Positions 11,569-21,943 of a stretch of DNA of 64,000 bases are shown here, piece after piece. Position 1 is the first letter of the stretch. Each line of letters begins with the position of its first letter. Both the position numbers and the translations under genes were made by a program. Below the pieces are notes generated by a model, which saw only the letters and a list, made by a program, of their open reading frames with translations, had not been told where the DNA came from and did no database searches. This DNA comes from Dipteris shenzhenensis (lineage: Eukaryota > Polypodiophyta > Polypodiopsida > Gleicheniales): NCBI GenBank assembly GCA_047967505.1, contig CM106539.1; one strand, given 5' to 3'.

Positions 11569-12465
11569 CTACACGCTGTTGCTAGACTCTTTCTTTACTC
11601 CGTTCTTCTCATCTGCAATCTTCTTCCGACACTCATTTTGCTTGTGCCCTGCCTTGTTGCAATAGAAGCACTTGATCTTCTTCTTTCTCTTTTTATCATT
11701 GAAATAAGATGGGTTACCAGAGTCCTTACCCTTACCTTTCTTTGATCCAGTCGAGAAAGCCGAATCTTCTCTAGTCCTCGTCTTTTGACACATCTCCTCC
11801 TCTAGAAGCATTGCGCTAAAATCCTCAAAGTTGAGGGGCGGATTTTTGTTTCTTGCGTATTCAGCGCTGTAACAAGACTGTCATACTTTGGCGGGAGAAT
11901 CCGTATGCACCTTCATGCTAGATTCTCATTGGTGATGGTGATGCCAATCGCAATCATTTGATCGCGCAGATTCTTCACCCTGGTGATGAACTTTTCTGCC
12001 GTTTCAGACTCAAACAGTTTCTCGTTCACGAGTTGAGTCTCCAGATTTTGAATTTGCATTTGATTCGTGGTCTCGTACTAATTTTTCAAGACCATCCATG
12101 CCTCCTCCGTCATGGTGACATGTTGAATTAACGCCATGACAGAATCACTTACATTGCAGACAATAGAACACAAGGCATTTGCATTTCTTCTTGTCCACGT
12201 GAGAATCTAATCCACACTTGGTACTATCTGTTGTCCTGCATTGGCTGGATTTGGTCTCGCAACTGGCTTCACGTCCACCCCAGTAGCAGTATCCCAAAGC
12301 TCATATGCGCTTAGGATGGTCTTCATCTTGAACTTCCAGAGTGGATAGTTAGTGCCGTCCAACTTTTCGTTTTTGCCGAATGGTGGTTTTTCGCAGTCTT
12401 GCGGGCTGGGCCATCTCTCACAATGTGCTCACAACCAGAAACACACTACCAAATCTTCTTGCTAG
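11569..12465 (-). pseudogene. Copia C gag with intact zinc knuckle
   Basis: Near the 5' end, LDGTNYPLWKFKMKTILSAY is the typical copia gag start, followed by WTRRNANALCSIVCNVSDSV and AWMVLKN. Stops and at least one frameshift occur between 11810 and 12250. The last 80 codons (11569-11811) hold a complete CCHC knuckle, CFYCNKAGHKQNECRKK, in a Lys/Arg-rich tail. Gag packages the element RNA. The first residues lie close to the primer site. Confidence 0.82.
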
Positions 12466-12470
12466 ACCCC

Positions 12471-12484
12471 AAGCTCTGATACCA
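12471..12484 (-). promoter_or_regulatory. Primer-binding site of copia C
   Basis: The complement reads TGGTATCAGAGCTT directly inside the 5' LTR, the standard initiator methionine tRNA site of plant copia elements. Confidence 0.9.
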
Positions 12485-13116
12485 TGTACAACGTCTATGC
12501 TCAACAGATGACAGGATCTCATATGCAAGAGAAAAGCAGATAGTATGGAGAATCAAAATTTTGATTACTGTAAAACTGATACAATAGATGGTGTTGCCTC
12601 CCAGCTACGCGCTCCTATGTGTGAAGCTTTGATGGCATGCTGGAAACAGTAGAGGACGGAGGCTTTGGATGCTAAGGAATCACGGTTGATGGCTTCACAA
12701 GCTTGCTCTTATATAGCCACCAGTCGTAGTCGGTTAGACCCAATTGGGAGACCGACCCAATCGGCCCAAAACGGTTGACTAGAGGTTAGTCCCGAAATAG
12801 GCCACTGACCACACATTAGAACTATGGCACATAATAGAGCAACTCACCTATGGTTTTCGTTCCCATCCAGAATCATCTAGGGCTCCAAACGGGGCCCGTA
12901 GCCCAAGAGGGCTGCCCCGAGAAATGCTCTGTCTAACCTCAGTTCGGTCAGTCATGGGATGCCTTCCCGCACTTGCATGTAGCCTAGTTGGTAGTGTGCC
13001 AACTCTATCTGAAGCTGCCCAGCCATCAGGCCACACATGGCCCCCATCAGGCTACTCAAATGCCTTCTCCTCATATGGGGGGCTTACAAGTAGAGTTAGC
13101 TGGTTCCCGCGTAGTT
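12485..13116 (-). repeat. Copia C 5' LTR, truncated at its outer end
   Basis: On the plus strand it starts TGTACAACGTCTATGCTC after the primer site and follows the 7406-8129 LTR until CGCGTAGTT. It lacks about 35 terminal bases and a further block near 13050 (the segment between CCCCCAT and GCTACTCAAATG). Copia E sequence follows at once, so the junction is a deletion breakpoint rather than a clean insertion edge. Confidence 0.85.
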
Positions 13117-14180
13117 CTTGAGTAGAAGGGTTCTAGCATCTATACCCTTTTTGCTATAGAGAATAACCAATAAAGATGCACTTCTCAGCTTTTGGATCCA
13201 ACTTGGATCTCAACTCATCTGGCACATGAACATAGGCAATGCAACCAAAAACTTTCAAATGAGAAATATCTGGTTTCCTACCAGTATACCTCTCCTCTGG
13301 GGTCATGCCATGTATTGCTGCAGTGGGAGTCCTGTTCATTATGTAGACTGGTGTAGCAACTCCTTCAGCCCAATAATAATCTGGCAGGTCTTTTTCGTTG
13401 AGCATGGCATGAGATACCTCTCCAATATGCCTGTTTTTCCTTTCTGCAAGTCCATTTTGCTGTGGGGTATGACTGCATGAATATTGCTACTTTATGCCAT
13501 GCTCCTGCAGGAACCTTGCAAACTCATTTGAGAGTTACTCTCCCCCTCCATCTGACCTTAGGCATTTTATTTGCAGGCCTATTTCTTTCTCAACCATAGC
13601 TTTAAAAGCTTTGAAATGCCCAAACACTTCACTTTTCTTCTTCATAAAATAAACCCAAACTTTTTTGCTGTAGTCATCAATAAAAGTGACAAAATAATGA
13701 CAGCCTCCAATAGATGTAGCTTTAGTAGTCCACACATCAGAGTGGATTAATTCCAATGGCCTCTTACTCTCTTGAACATGTATAGGAAATGGTTTCCTTG
13801 CCTGTTTTCCAAATTGAGAGGCTTCACATACCTTATGCATTTCTGCAACCTTGAACTTAGGCAAACTTGCAACAATATTTTGGGCCTACATTAATTTAAG
13901 TTGCTGTACATTAACATGACCAATGCGTTTATGCCAGATATCAATATCTGCAACTACACCGGTCCCATGTGCAAACATTGCTGCACTCGAATTAGGCATG
14001 TCCACATCCAACGTAAACATCCTGCCCTTCTTCTTCCCTTTTGCTATCAAGCGACCTTTATTTTTCATATCCTCAACGTGCACAAGCATACGATGCAATT
14101 TCTACGGCAACTTTTCATCGACCTGCAGAATAGTGGTTGCACAGCAAAAACAAGGCACTTTTTTGAGTGCCTGCGGAAAA
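13117..14180 (-). pseudogene. Copia E1 integrase and GAG-pre-integrase, gag deleted
   Basis: The minus strand shows, from high to low coordinate: FVEDMKNKG-like text with MFTLDVDMP, DIWHKRIGHVNVQQLKLM (zinc His), CEASQFGKQARKPF, LELIHSDVWTTKA (first Asp intact), FIDDYSKKVWVYF, KCLRSDGGGE, then NGLAERKNRHIGE, and DYYWAEGVATPVYIMNRTP to FIGYSL. A stop replaces the Tyr after GGGE (about 13537). The protease and gag are missing: the leader sequence (14090-14180) follows directly. The upper edge meets plus-strand integrase of E2. Confidence 0.85.
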
Positions 14181-14725
14181 TGTTCCTGCAGGAGCATGGC
14201 ATAAAGCAGCAATATTTATGCAGTCATACCCCACATCAAAATGGACTTGCAGAAAGGAAAAATAGGCATATTGGAGAGGTATCTCGTGCCATGCTCAATG
14301 AAAAAGACCTGCCAGATTATTATTGGGTTGAAGCAGTTGCTACAGCAGTCTACATAATGAACATGACTCCCACTATAGCAATACATGGCATGATGCCAGA
14401 GGAGAGGTATACTGGTAGGAAACCAGATATTTCTCATTTGAAAGTTTTTGGTTGCATTGCCTATGTTCATGTGCCAGATGAGTTGAGATCCAAGTTGGAT
14501 CCAAAAGCTGAGAAGTGCATCTTTATTGGTTATTCTCTGCAGCAGAAAGGGTATAAATGCTATAACCCTTCTACTCGTAAGTTTATCATGAGTAGAGATG
14601 TTGTTTTTGATGAGATGAGCAACATGTATAAACCAGTAAATGTCATTGATGATGTAGATGCACAAAATGTTAATGCTACACAGAATTCACAGTAGCAATC
14701 ACAAAATATTAGTGGACCTGTAGTG
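14180..14725 (+). pseudogene. Copia E2 integrase C-terminal part
   Basis: Plus-strand E sequence begins abruptly at FLQEHGIKQQY. NGLAERKNRHIGEVSRAML holds the catalytic Glu; the two Asp residues are absent because the 5' part is missing. DYYWVEAVATAVYIMN, KPDISHLKVFGCIAYVHVP and KCIFIGYSLQQKG follow. The reading frame upstream of 14180 is chance read-through of E1 antisense. It ends with a TAG at 14693-14695 in the Gln-rich linker. Confidence 0.85.
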
Positions 14726-16159
14726 TCCTCTAGCAGTGGTTCGCATACTTCGCCATGGACAGGCAGATTGAGATCAGGAGAATCTCATCAAAGCAATGCA
14801 GATAGTGGTATGCAAGTATTACAAAAGGGAAAAGAGAAAGTAGATCAGCCCATGGTTGATGTGAATGCAGGTCACTCTTATGTGGATGGTGAATCCAGTG
14901 GCTCAGAAGAGAGCCTTGATGATGAGTTGGGTATTCCTTCTGTTGTTACACATGGAGTAAGGAAGACAAGGGATGTTTTGAGAGCACCTGGTAGTGAGCC
15001 TATTTTGCACAGGTCTACCAGAGTTAAGTATCCAGTGGATAGGCTGAAATATGATGGATTTACAGCCATTCACTATGCCTATATGGTCAAAGTGATACAT
15101 GAACCAGAACTCACTTCTTTTGAGCAAGCCATGGGAAAAGAAAAATGGGAGAAAGCCATGGATGAAGAAATGGATGCCTTGGAAGCAAATGCTACATGGG
15201 AATTGGTGCCTTTGCCTAAAGACAAGAATGCAATTGGCTGCAAGTGGGTTTATAAGGTGAAGCACAATGCAGATGGTTCTGTGAGCAGATAGAAGGCAAG
15301 ATTAGTTGTCAAGGGGTATGCACATACATATGGCATTGATTATGAAGAAACATTTAGTCCGGTTGCAAGGATAGCAACTATAAGAGCAGTCATTGCTATG
15401 GCTACATCAAAGGGATGGTCTTTACATTAGATGGATGTAAAGAATGCCTTCTTGCATGGTGATCTGCAAGAAGAGGTCTATATGGAGTAGCCACCAGGTT
15501 ATGTGCATGGTGTTCATCCTGAGTTTGTTTGTAGGTTGAAGAAAGCCTTGTATGGCTTGAAGCAAGCACCCAGAGCATGGTCTGACAAGATAGGACAGTA
15601 TCTTGTCACTATTGGCTTTCAGATTTCCAAGGAAGATTTCTCACTTTATGTGAGAAAAACAGAGAAAGGCATTATGCTACTTGTTATTTATGTTGATGAT
15701 TTGATCATCACAGGCGATAGTGATGAAGATATCCTTCATGTGAAAATGCTATTGAAGCAGAAGTTTGAGATGAAGGATTTGGGAGAGCTACGTTATTTCT
15801 TGGGCATTGAGGTGATTAGATCCACAAGTGGGATATGGCTCTTGCAGAGGCAATATGGATTGGACATGCTGTCCAAATATGGGATGATAGGCTGTAAGTC
15901 TATTTTAGTTCCTTTGGAGCAAAATGTGAAGTTGAGCGCAGATGCAGGTGAGCTTCTAGAAGACCCTACTATGTACAGACACATAGTAGGAAGTTTGATT
16001 TATATGACTATTACCAGGCCATATTTAAGCTATGCTGTTGGGTTAGTAAGTCAATTTATGCAGGCTCCAAGGAAACCACATTTGGATGCGGCTAGACGCA
16101 TACTGAGGTATGTGAAGTCCACATTGCAGTATGGACTATTTTATGAGACTCGAGTTTAG
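14726..16159 (+). pseudogene. Copia E2 reverse transcriptase, several stops
   Basis: A Ser-rich linker leads to [23 protein letters not shown] at 15290-15292 replaces the Tyr of RYKARLV. Further TAGs follow near 15430 and 15489 (each where related copies have CAG). An open stretch 15503-16159 then gives [15 protein letters not shown], the catalytic IYVDDLIITG intact, MKDLGELRYFLGIEV and the linker to RNase H. The TAG at 15290 is also present in E3 and E5. Confidence 0.88.
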
Positions 16160-16635
16160 ATACAGTCGCATGGATATACTGATGCTGATTGGGCTGGTAG
16201 TATTTCTGATAGATGATCTACTAGTGGATGTGTGTTCTCTTTTGGCAGTGCTGCAGTCACTTTTAGTAGAAGGAAACAGCCTACAGTTGCCTTGTCAAGC
16301 ATAGAGGCTGAGTAGAGGGGTGCAGCAATGGCTGCATGTGAGGCAGCTTGGTTGCATAAGCTAGTTTATGATATGCATCAGTCTACAGATGGGCCAGTTG
16401 TCATTTATTGTGACAACATGAGCAGTATACACTTGGCAAATAACCCAGTCTATCATGCTAGAACAAAGCACATTGAGGTGCATTATCACTATGTGCAGGA
16501 GAAGGTTCTAGTAGGTTTTATGGATCTAGTTTATGTCAGCACAGAGGATCAGGTAGCTAACATATTCACGAAGGGATTGGGTGCAGAGAAGGTACACAAG
16601 TTCAGAAACCTGCTTGGTGTGCAGGGATTGGGATT
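16160..16635 (+). pseudogene. Copia E2 RNase H, several stops
   Basis: Signals in order: GYTDADWAGS, a TGA where Arg is expected (about 16216), KQPTVALSS, a TAG at about 16312 in the EAEY box, then an open part (16328-16690) with AACEAAWLHKLVYDMHQ, VIYCDNMSSIHLANNP, HYHYVQEKVL and ANIFTKGLGAEKV. It ends at the polypurine tract CTCGAGGGGGAG just before the LTR. Confidence 0.85.
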
Positions 16636-16650
16636 GAGCTCGAGGGGGAG

Positions 16651-16899
16651 TGTTAAGATATTGAGCTTCACTCGTGATATGCCAGGGTGACCGTTGTGCA
16701 TTTATGTCACTGACTTGTTAGCTGCAGATGCGGTTGGTACACCGCCCATGAATAATAGCTGGATGACAGCTATCTTTACGTACTCTAGTTAGTGGGTCAG
16801 TTAGTATGCCACCTTAGTTAGCTGAGTTTGGTTTGAGACCCACATATAGGGTTCACCTATTCCTTTTGCACTAAGAGAGAGTTCTTTTTGGCTTTCACA
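16651..16899 (+). repeat. Copia E 3' LTR of E2, shortened at its end
   Basis: Starts TGTTAAGATATTGAGC after GGGGGAG. It follows the E LTR to GGCTTTCACA and stops there. Full copies continue about 90 bp and also end in TTCACA, so a deletion between two TTCACA copies would explain the short form. Confidence 0.85.
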
Positions 16900-17187
16900 A
16901 GCTGTTTCGGGCTGAAACACGCTCTTTCTATTGGTTGAATTCTCATCTTCCTTCTACACTCCTTGCTACAGCCATTCCTACTGAGTTCCTACTAGGTTGG
17001 ATGCCCTGCCATTGGGGCTCGGGAGAGGATTGGGGCACGGGTTGTGATACTCTCTTCTTGGGGGTGGAGCGGTTGGCGGTAATGGCTTGGAAATGGGTAA
17101 TGCATTGCTTGGCATGATGTCTGACTGGTCTACTTGTGATTATGCATGTTTGCTGAAAGGAACCAAGGTAATAGCACTGGGAGTTGG
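16900..17187 (+). repeat. Probable continuation of gypsy A LTR (part 2)
   Basis: Non-coding sequence between the E2 LTR and the solo LTR. Its position fits the resumed LTR of element A interrupted at 6348. There is no second copy to align, so this is an inference. Confidence 0.35.
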
Positions 17188-17520
17188 TGTGAAGAGAGTG
17201 GGAGAGAAGGAAGGAGTCTTACTTGCAGCTTTCTCACATACACAATGGGGGAATATACACAAAGGTGGAGGCTGAAAACAATTTTCCTCTTCTTAGTTGT
17301 GAAAGCCAAAAGAACTCTAAGTACAAAAGAATAGGTGAACCCTATATGTGAGTCTCAAACCAAACTCAACTAACTACAGTAACTAAAGCACATAAAGATA
17401 GCTGTCATCCAGCCATTATTCATGGGCGGTGTACCAACCGCATCTGCAGCTAACAAGTCGGTGACATAAATGCACAACAGTCACCTTGGCATATCACGAG
17501 TGGAGCTCGATATCTCAACA
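17188..17520 (-). mobile_element. Solo LTR of copia family E
   Basis: A 333-bp E LTR in minus orientation (plus strand TGTGAAGAGAG to TATCTCAACA), with no internal sequence on either side. GTTGG occurs at 17183-17187 and 17521-17525, a perfect 5-bp target duplication. Solo LTRs arise when the two LTRs of one insertion recombine. Confidence 0.93.
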
Positions 17521-17525
17521 GTTGG

Positions 17526-17859
17526 TCACTAGCATAGCCACGGGTTTTTGGCGTTGTACTGGTTTGCACCTGTGGGTGATCTCTTGAAGGGAGTCCCTTT
17601 GTATCTTTGAGCTAACCAATTTAAATAAATACCGCAAGGGGTGCCAAGTGTTGGGACCAATAGGTATCACTCTCTATGTTTCTGAGTAGGGGCATTCTAG
17701 CCTCCCTTTTCTTGAATGGTTACATGATGCTGTGCAGTGAAGTTCTATGCTTTGAATTTGGTTTGTGGACAAAGGCAATCTTTTAAGTTGGCTGTAATTT
17801 CATCTTTGTGAGTTAGTAGAGACTGATACACTACCCTTAGTGATCTAATGCCGGTTACA
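17526..17859 (+). other. Non-coding stretch, probably gypsy A LTR (part 3)
   Basis: Continues the sequence interrupted by the solo LTR and runs to the start of the gypsy D LTR. No gene or motif was recognised. Confidence 0.35.
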
Positions 17860-18108
17860 TGTAATGTGCCTAGGGGCAAGTGAATTAATTGATATCCCAA
17901 GAGAGGGGTAGAAAAGATGCATTTAAGAGGTACCCTCAAATGGAGACATGTGGCATACTAGATCTATCTAGGGAATTGGGGCTTGGTGTATTTTGGATCA
18001 AGAGAGAGCTTGCTACCACCTAGGAGGATAATCTATGTGCCTGCACTCGTGTGTGACAAAAGGCTTATGTTTTGGAATCTGTGTACTATGTTAATGGAAC
18101 ATAATATT
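17860..18108 (+). repeat. Gypsy D 5' LTR
   Basis: Starts TGTAATGTGCCTAGGGGC and matches 21944-22226 over its length; the later copy has about 30 extra bases around GGGAGCTTTCACGTACG. It ends beside the primer site. Confidence 0.8.
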
Positions 18109-18120
18109 TGGTATTAGAGC
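18109..18120 (+). promoter_or_regulatory. Primer-binding site of gypsy D
   Basis: TGGTATTAGAGC immediately after the 5' LTR is one base away from the usual initiator methionine tRNA site TGGTATCAGAGC. Confidence 0.8.
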
Positions 18121-18462
18121 ATCAGGTCACGAAGGTGCAGCGGAGGTTGATGTTCTCATGAAAGCCCGTCCTAGTAGCAGTGTGTGGCACGTCGCAAAAA
18201 AAAGAATTCGAGTGTTGAACCAGGGTGTCCCTTCAAGGCTTTGCCCAACAAGCTCTCCTGCCAAGGATGATCCGGTGTTCAATGCTATTGCTTAGAGTGG
18301 AAGGGGGTTCTTCAAGAATGTCGTAAAGTGATGGTAAATGACTATCCGGAGGTAAAAGGCTTGTCTGCTTTGAAGAGGGTGCATGAATTGACGTCAGACT
18401 TACTAGCAGCGCATGCATCGACACCCTCAATATCTATATAAAGATTTTGGTGGTTTGCAGTT

Positions 18463-19516
18463 ATGCGATGGGTAGTTAATGCTAGGATTCATGCCTTCAT
18501 CGTGAACATGGGTGATATCATGAAGAAAGGTGTATTGTTGATCGTGCATGAACTACAACGTGATGTGAACGTAATATTCATCCATTCAGCTCGTCTTTAC
18601 CAGCGCATGACAACTAACTTGGCACAACTAGGTGTCATCTTTTGAAAGACTGTTAGCATTCAAATTGTGGGATCAACTGCTTTGCAAAGTTTCTGCATTA
18701 CGATGGTATGATGCCTTTGCTAGTTGTGGGCTCGGGACCTGGCAGTGAAGCAGAGCTACATGCATGGGGAGCTTGGTTGCAATACAGTTTGCCCAAGAGA
18801 AAAAAAAATTGATCAAGGAATTTTCGTTGATCACTGATGGGATCCCGTTTTTTTTCATCTGTATATTGACGAAACTTGATGGAAAACCAATTTGGAGCTT
18901 GAAATTAGTGTTCATACGGTCAAGCCTAAGAGGGCTAAGGTGCCTAATATTGCAAATTATAGGCCAGATAAGTATTTTGGTCGGATGTCTGACCATAGTT
19001 TCTATATCATGGAGACCTAGTTACATAAATGGAATGAGGCCTTCGGCATTTGTGAAATCAGGAATGATATGAAAAAAATACCTGAGGCCACCCATATGTT
19101 TAATGAGGCAGCAGATAGATGGTGGATAAAACAATAGAAAAATGGAGTGGCATCCACTACTTGGGCGGGGTTTAAAAAAGGATTTAGAAAATACTTCTTA
19201 CCTCCTGATGAAGCATGTCGAGTAGGGATTAGTATCGAAACCTTCGTCAGAGGAATTTATCAGTGGCTAAATACACTGATAAGTTCAGTGAAAGTGTAAT
19301 GAAAGCTTATGAACCTCTACCTCAGTCGGTGCAGGTAAAAGATTTTAATTTTGGACTAAATGATCAGATCAAAATGGAAGTTTGGGCTAAGTATGCGAAC
19401 ACACTAGATGAAGCAATTGCCATAGCTCGACTTACCAAGGTGAGCCAGTGGAGATAGTGCAATCCTACACATACTTGGGAGTAGTCTGGACTATGAGGAT
19501 GCCAAAGGGAACAGAC
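18463..19516 (+). pseudogene. Gypsy D gag, fragmented
   Basis: Several frames are needed. The clearest part is near 19100-19200: DRWWIKQ, a stop, then GVASTTWAGFKKGFRKYFLPPD, the retrotransposon-gag signature. The frame 19263-19457 follows with YTDKFSESVMKAYEPLPQS and DEAIAIARLTKV. The 5' half (18463-19000) is open only in pieces and less certain. The frame is interrupted by MITE M1 at 19517. Confidence 0.65.
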
Positions 19517-19764
19517 CTCGGGGGGGTCACTATGTATAAACCCTCTATACCACGTGCGTTCAAGGCATATTTCTAAAATCCCTTATCTATGTAAAATTTT
19601 CATTAATAAAATGTACCCCTTTTCTATACAAATCTGTAAATTTTTTCCAAAACTATTTTAAATAGTCCCTTATGTATATTTATTTATGTAAATTTTAGAA
19701 ATAAAAAATATCCTTTTGTTGAACTCACGTGATAGGGTTACATATGATGAGTGACCCCCCTGAG
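19517..19764 (+). mobile_element. MITE M1, copy 1 (248 bp)
   Basis: The left end CTCGGGGGGGTCACT and right end AGTGACCCCCCTGAG are inverted repeats with one mismatch; imperfect pairing continues about 45 bp inward, including a CACGTG in each arm. GAACAGAC stands at 19509-19516 and 19765-19772, an 8-bp direct duplication. The interior is AT-rich with no open frame. A closely similar copy in opposite orientation is at 47128-47374. An 8-bp duplication is what hAT transposons make, but the termini are not those of a family I can name. Confidence 0.9.
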
Positions 19765-19772
19765 GAACAGAC

Positions 19773-20143
19773 CAAGTGGGTTTATGCAGGTTGGGACTCG
19801 GTATGAGTACCCAAAGAAAATTGGGTTTAAGAAGAAGTGGGTTAGCAAAGGGAGTGCCTCACAGCCTAGTGGCCAAGCCAAGCAGGCGAAGCCAGTTGAG
19901 ACTCCTTCTAAACCAAGTACCACCATTGGAGTGAAAAGAAAAGTAACACCAATGGTAGCCCGAGAATCACATAGGAGTTCTCTGATTGTTTTAGGAATTA
20001 GTTACCTTATGGGTTACCTCTAGAGTGGAATGTTCAGCATAAGATTGAACTAGTCTCGAGGGTAGAACGTCTAAATAGACCTCCCTATAGGTAAGTTTTA
20101 TCGAAGAAGCAAAGGTGCAAAGACAACTGGAAGAATACACAAG
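19773..20143 (+). pseudogene. Gypsy D gag end and protease gap
   Basis: Gag frame resumes as RPSGFMQVGTRYEY then a Lys-rich tail up to a stop near 20022. No protease active-site motif was found between here and RT, so that part is lost or unrecognisable. Confidence 0.5.
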
Positions 20144-20791
20144 TTGGGGCAAATTCAACCCAGTTTCTCACCTTTTGCTTTGCCAATGATATTGAAGAAA
20201 AAGAAAGATGATACTTTTCGCCTCTGTATAGATTATAGAGCATTAAATAATATCACTATTAAGCACAAGTATCCGATGGCTTGGATTGATGATTTGCTAG
20301 ATGCGTTACATGGGGCCATAATTTTTAGTAAGATAGATCTTAAATGTGGCTACCATCAGATCTGTATTAGAGCCGAGGATGTGCATAAAACCGCTTTTAG
20401 AAGCAAGTTTGGACATTATGAGTTTTTGGTAATGCCGTTTGAACTTACCAATGCTCCTGCGACATTCGTCATGCTTATGAATGATTTACTACACCCGTAT
20501 ATCGAGAAGTTTGTAGTATATTTTATTGATGACATTCTTGTTTTCAACAAAAGTATTGCTGAGCATCATGAAGACTTAAGAATAGTGTTCAATACTTTGA
20601 GGAAAGCGAGTCTCTATGTAAATAAAAAGAAAATTGTACTGTGTATGGTAAGAATTGAATATTTAGGATTCATTATTACTGCTGAGGGGGTGGAAGTGGA
20701 TCCAAAGAAAGTGGCAAGGATACTGACTTGGCCTATCCCTCAGAGTTTGACCGCTTTGCGATCATTCTTGGGATTTCTCCAATTTTATTGA
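20144..20791 (+). pseudogene. Gypsy D reverse transcriptase domain
   Basis: An open 215-codon stretch carries most of [52 protein letters not shown], the catalytic FIDD in VVYFIDDILVF, and EYLGFIITAEGVEVD with RSFLGFLQFY. The stop at the end replaces the usual Arg of YRRF. The catalytic Asp pair is present. The first third of RT is read from before the start Met, so the true 5' limit is unclear. Confidence 0.87.
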
Positions 20792-21660
20792 AGGCATATC
20801 AAAGGATATTCTGAAATAGTATCGCTATTGACTGATCTGACCTCAGATAAAGTACCTTTTATATGGGGACAGATTCAACAGGAAAGTTTTAACACCTTAA
20901 AACAAGCTATGGTCTTAGGACCGGGGTTAAAAATAGTTGATCCCCAGAAACCGTTTTTCATTGAAATCGATGTGAGTGGCATTGTGAGCAATTATCCTCC
21001 AAGAGGGAAGGCTAGTAGCCTTTGAAAGCAAGAAGCTTTCTCCCTCTCAATGAAATTGGCCAACTCATGAATTAGAGTTATATGTTGTTGTCCATGCTTT
21101 GAAAACATGGAGACACTATTTGTATGGATCAGAGTTTTATGTTGATGTTCATCATGATATTCTGAAACATTTTTGTAAACAACCTGACTTGAGAGACCAC
21201 CAAGCTAGGTGGGCATAACTCATGCAGGACTTTAAGTTGACGATTCGATACGAAAGAGGGAAGGATAATAAAGTTGTTGATGCATTGTCATGCATTATGC
21301 ATAATATGAGTTTCACAGTATTAGAGAGTGCTCTAATGACTGAGATTAGAGAAACTAAAAAGGTGGACGAGTTCATCCAGAGACTTTGACCTAAGGCTCA
21401 TGTTCTAAAACCCGGGGAAAAGGGTGACCTGACATCCAAAAAAGGCCAAACTTATGCAAGATATACCATAAGAGATGGTATGCTGAAAAGAAATGGCAAG
21501 GTAGTAGTACCTAATCAAAATGATCTCAGGCAGAGAGTTATTCAACAATGCCATGATAGCCCATGTGCGGGATGTCTAGGAGTCGAGAAAACATATGATC
21601 TTGTGAAGCGAGATTTATTTTGGCCAAAAATGAAAAACACATTCATGAATATGTGACACG
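20792..21660 (+). pseudogene. Gypsy D RNase H and integrase zinc region
   Basis: After a stop, LLTDLTSDKVPFIW and PFFIEIDVSG mark RNase H start. Frame changes follow. RYERGKDNKVVDALS ends RNase H. QQCHDSPCAGCLGVEKTYDLVKRDLFWPK is the integrase zinc region, with the second His apparently Cys. Many stops occur in all frames. Confidence 0.75.
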
Positions 21661-21943
21661 TTGTTTTTCGTGTCAAGTAAGGCAGAACGGGTGAAGCCAC
21701 CCGGACTTTTACAACCTTTGGAAATACCACTAGGTAGGTGGGAGAACATTTCCATGGACTTTATTGTAGGTCTACCTATGACACAAGATGGATATGATTC
21801 TATCCATGTTTCTCGTTTAAAGAAATTTTTGCATGTAGGTGACTCACTAATCGAGGGTGTTGTTTTGTTTCAGAAGATAGAGGATAATGCAGGACATAAA
21901 CCAATAAGAATCCTGGACTGAGGAACAATGCAAGTACGCCATG
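21661..21943 (+). pseudogene. Gypsy D integrase, core deleted
   Basis: The frame starts in the zinc/core boundary (KPPGLLQPLEIPLGRWENI), includes the first catalytic Asp in SMDFIVGLP, and jumps at about 21808 from QDGYDSI straight to HVSRLKKFLHVGD, which belongs to the integrase C-terminus. The remaining core with the second Asp and the Glu is gone. The frame stops at 21919-21921, shortly before the 3' LTR. Confidence 0.78.

Larger units (their letters stand above)
7406..13116 (-). mobile_element. Copia C, nearly full-length element
   Basis: Two related LTRs (7406-8129 and 12485-13116) enclose a minus-strand gag-PR-INT-RT-RNaseH order, the copia arrangement. A primer site precedes the 12485 LTR, and a purine tract (complement of CCCCCCGC) adjoins 8129. 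It lies inside E1. The last 35 or so bases of the 5' LTR are missing at 13116, so the target duplication (CATAG on the left) cannot be tested. It carries MITE M2 at 8669-8926. The reading frame has a few stops and shifts, so it is likely inactive. Confidence 0.88.
6349..16899. mobile_element. Copia family E, inverted composite (E1 minus, E2 plus)
   Basis: The left end is an E LTR in minus orientation with minus-strand pol fragments inward. The right end is an E LTR in plus orientation with plus-strand pol inward. The two halves meet head to head near 14180. Both outer edges are therefore 3' LTRs. Copia C (7406-13116) sits inside the minus half. Flanks are GCTCT (6344-6348) on the left and AGCTGT (16900-16905) on the right, a near but imperfect match. 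It may be one palindromic insertion or two neighbouring copies rearranged later. Confidence 0.55.

Noticed and set aside
13901-14180. N-terminal part of the 264-codon plus frame ending at 14695
   Set aside because: It is antisense read-through of E1; only the part from 14180 is real integrase sequence.
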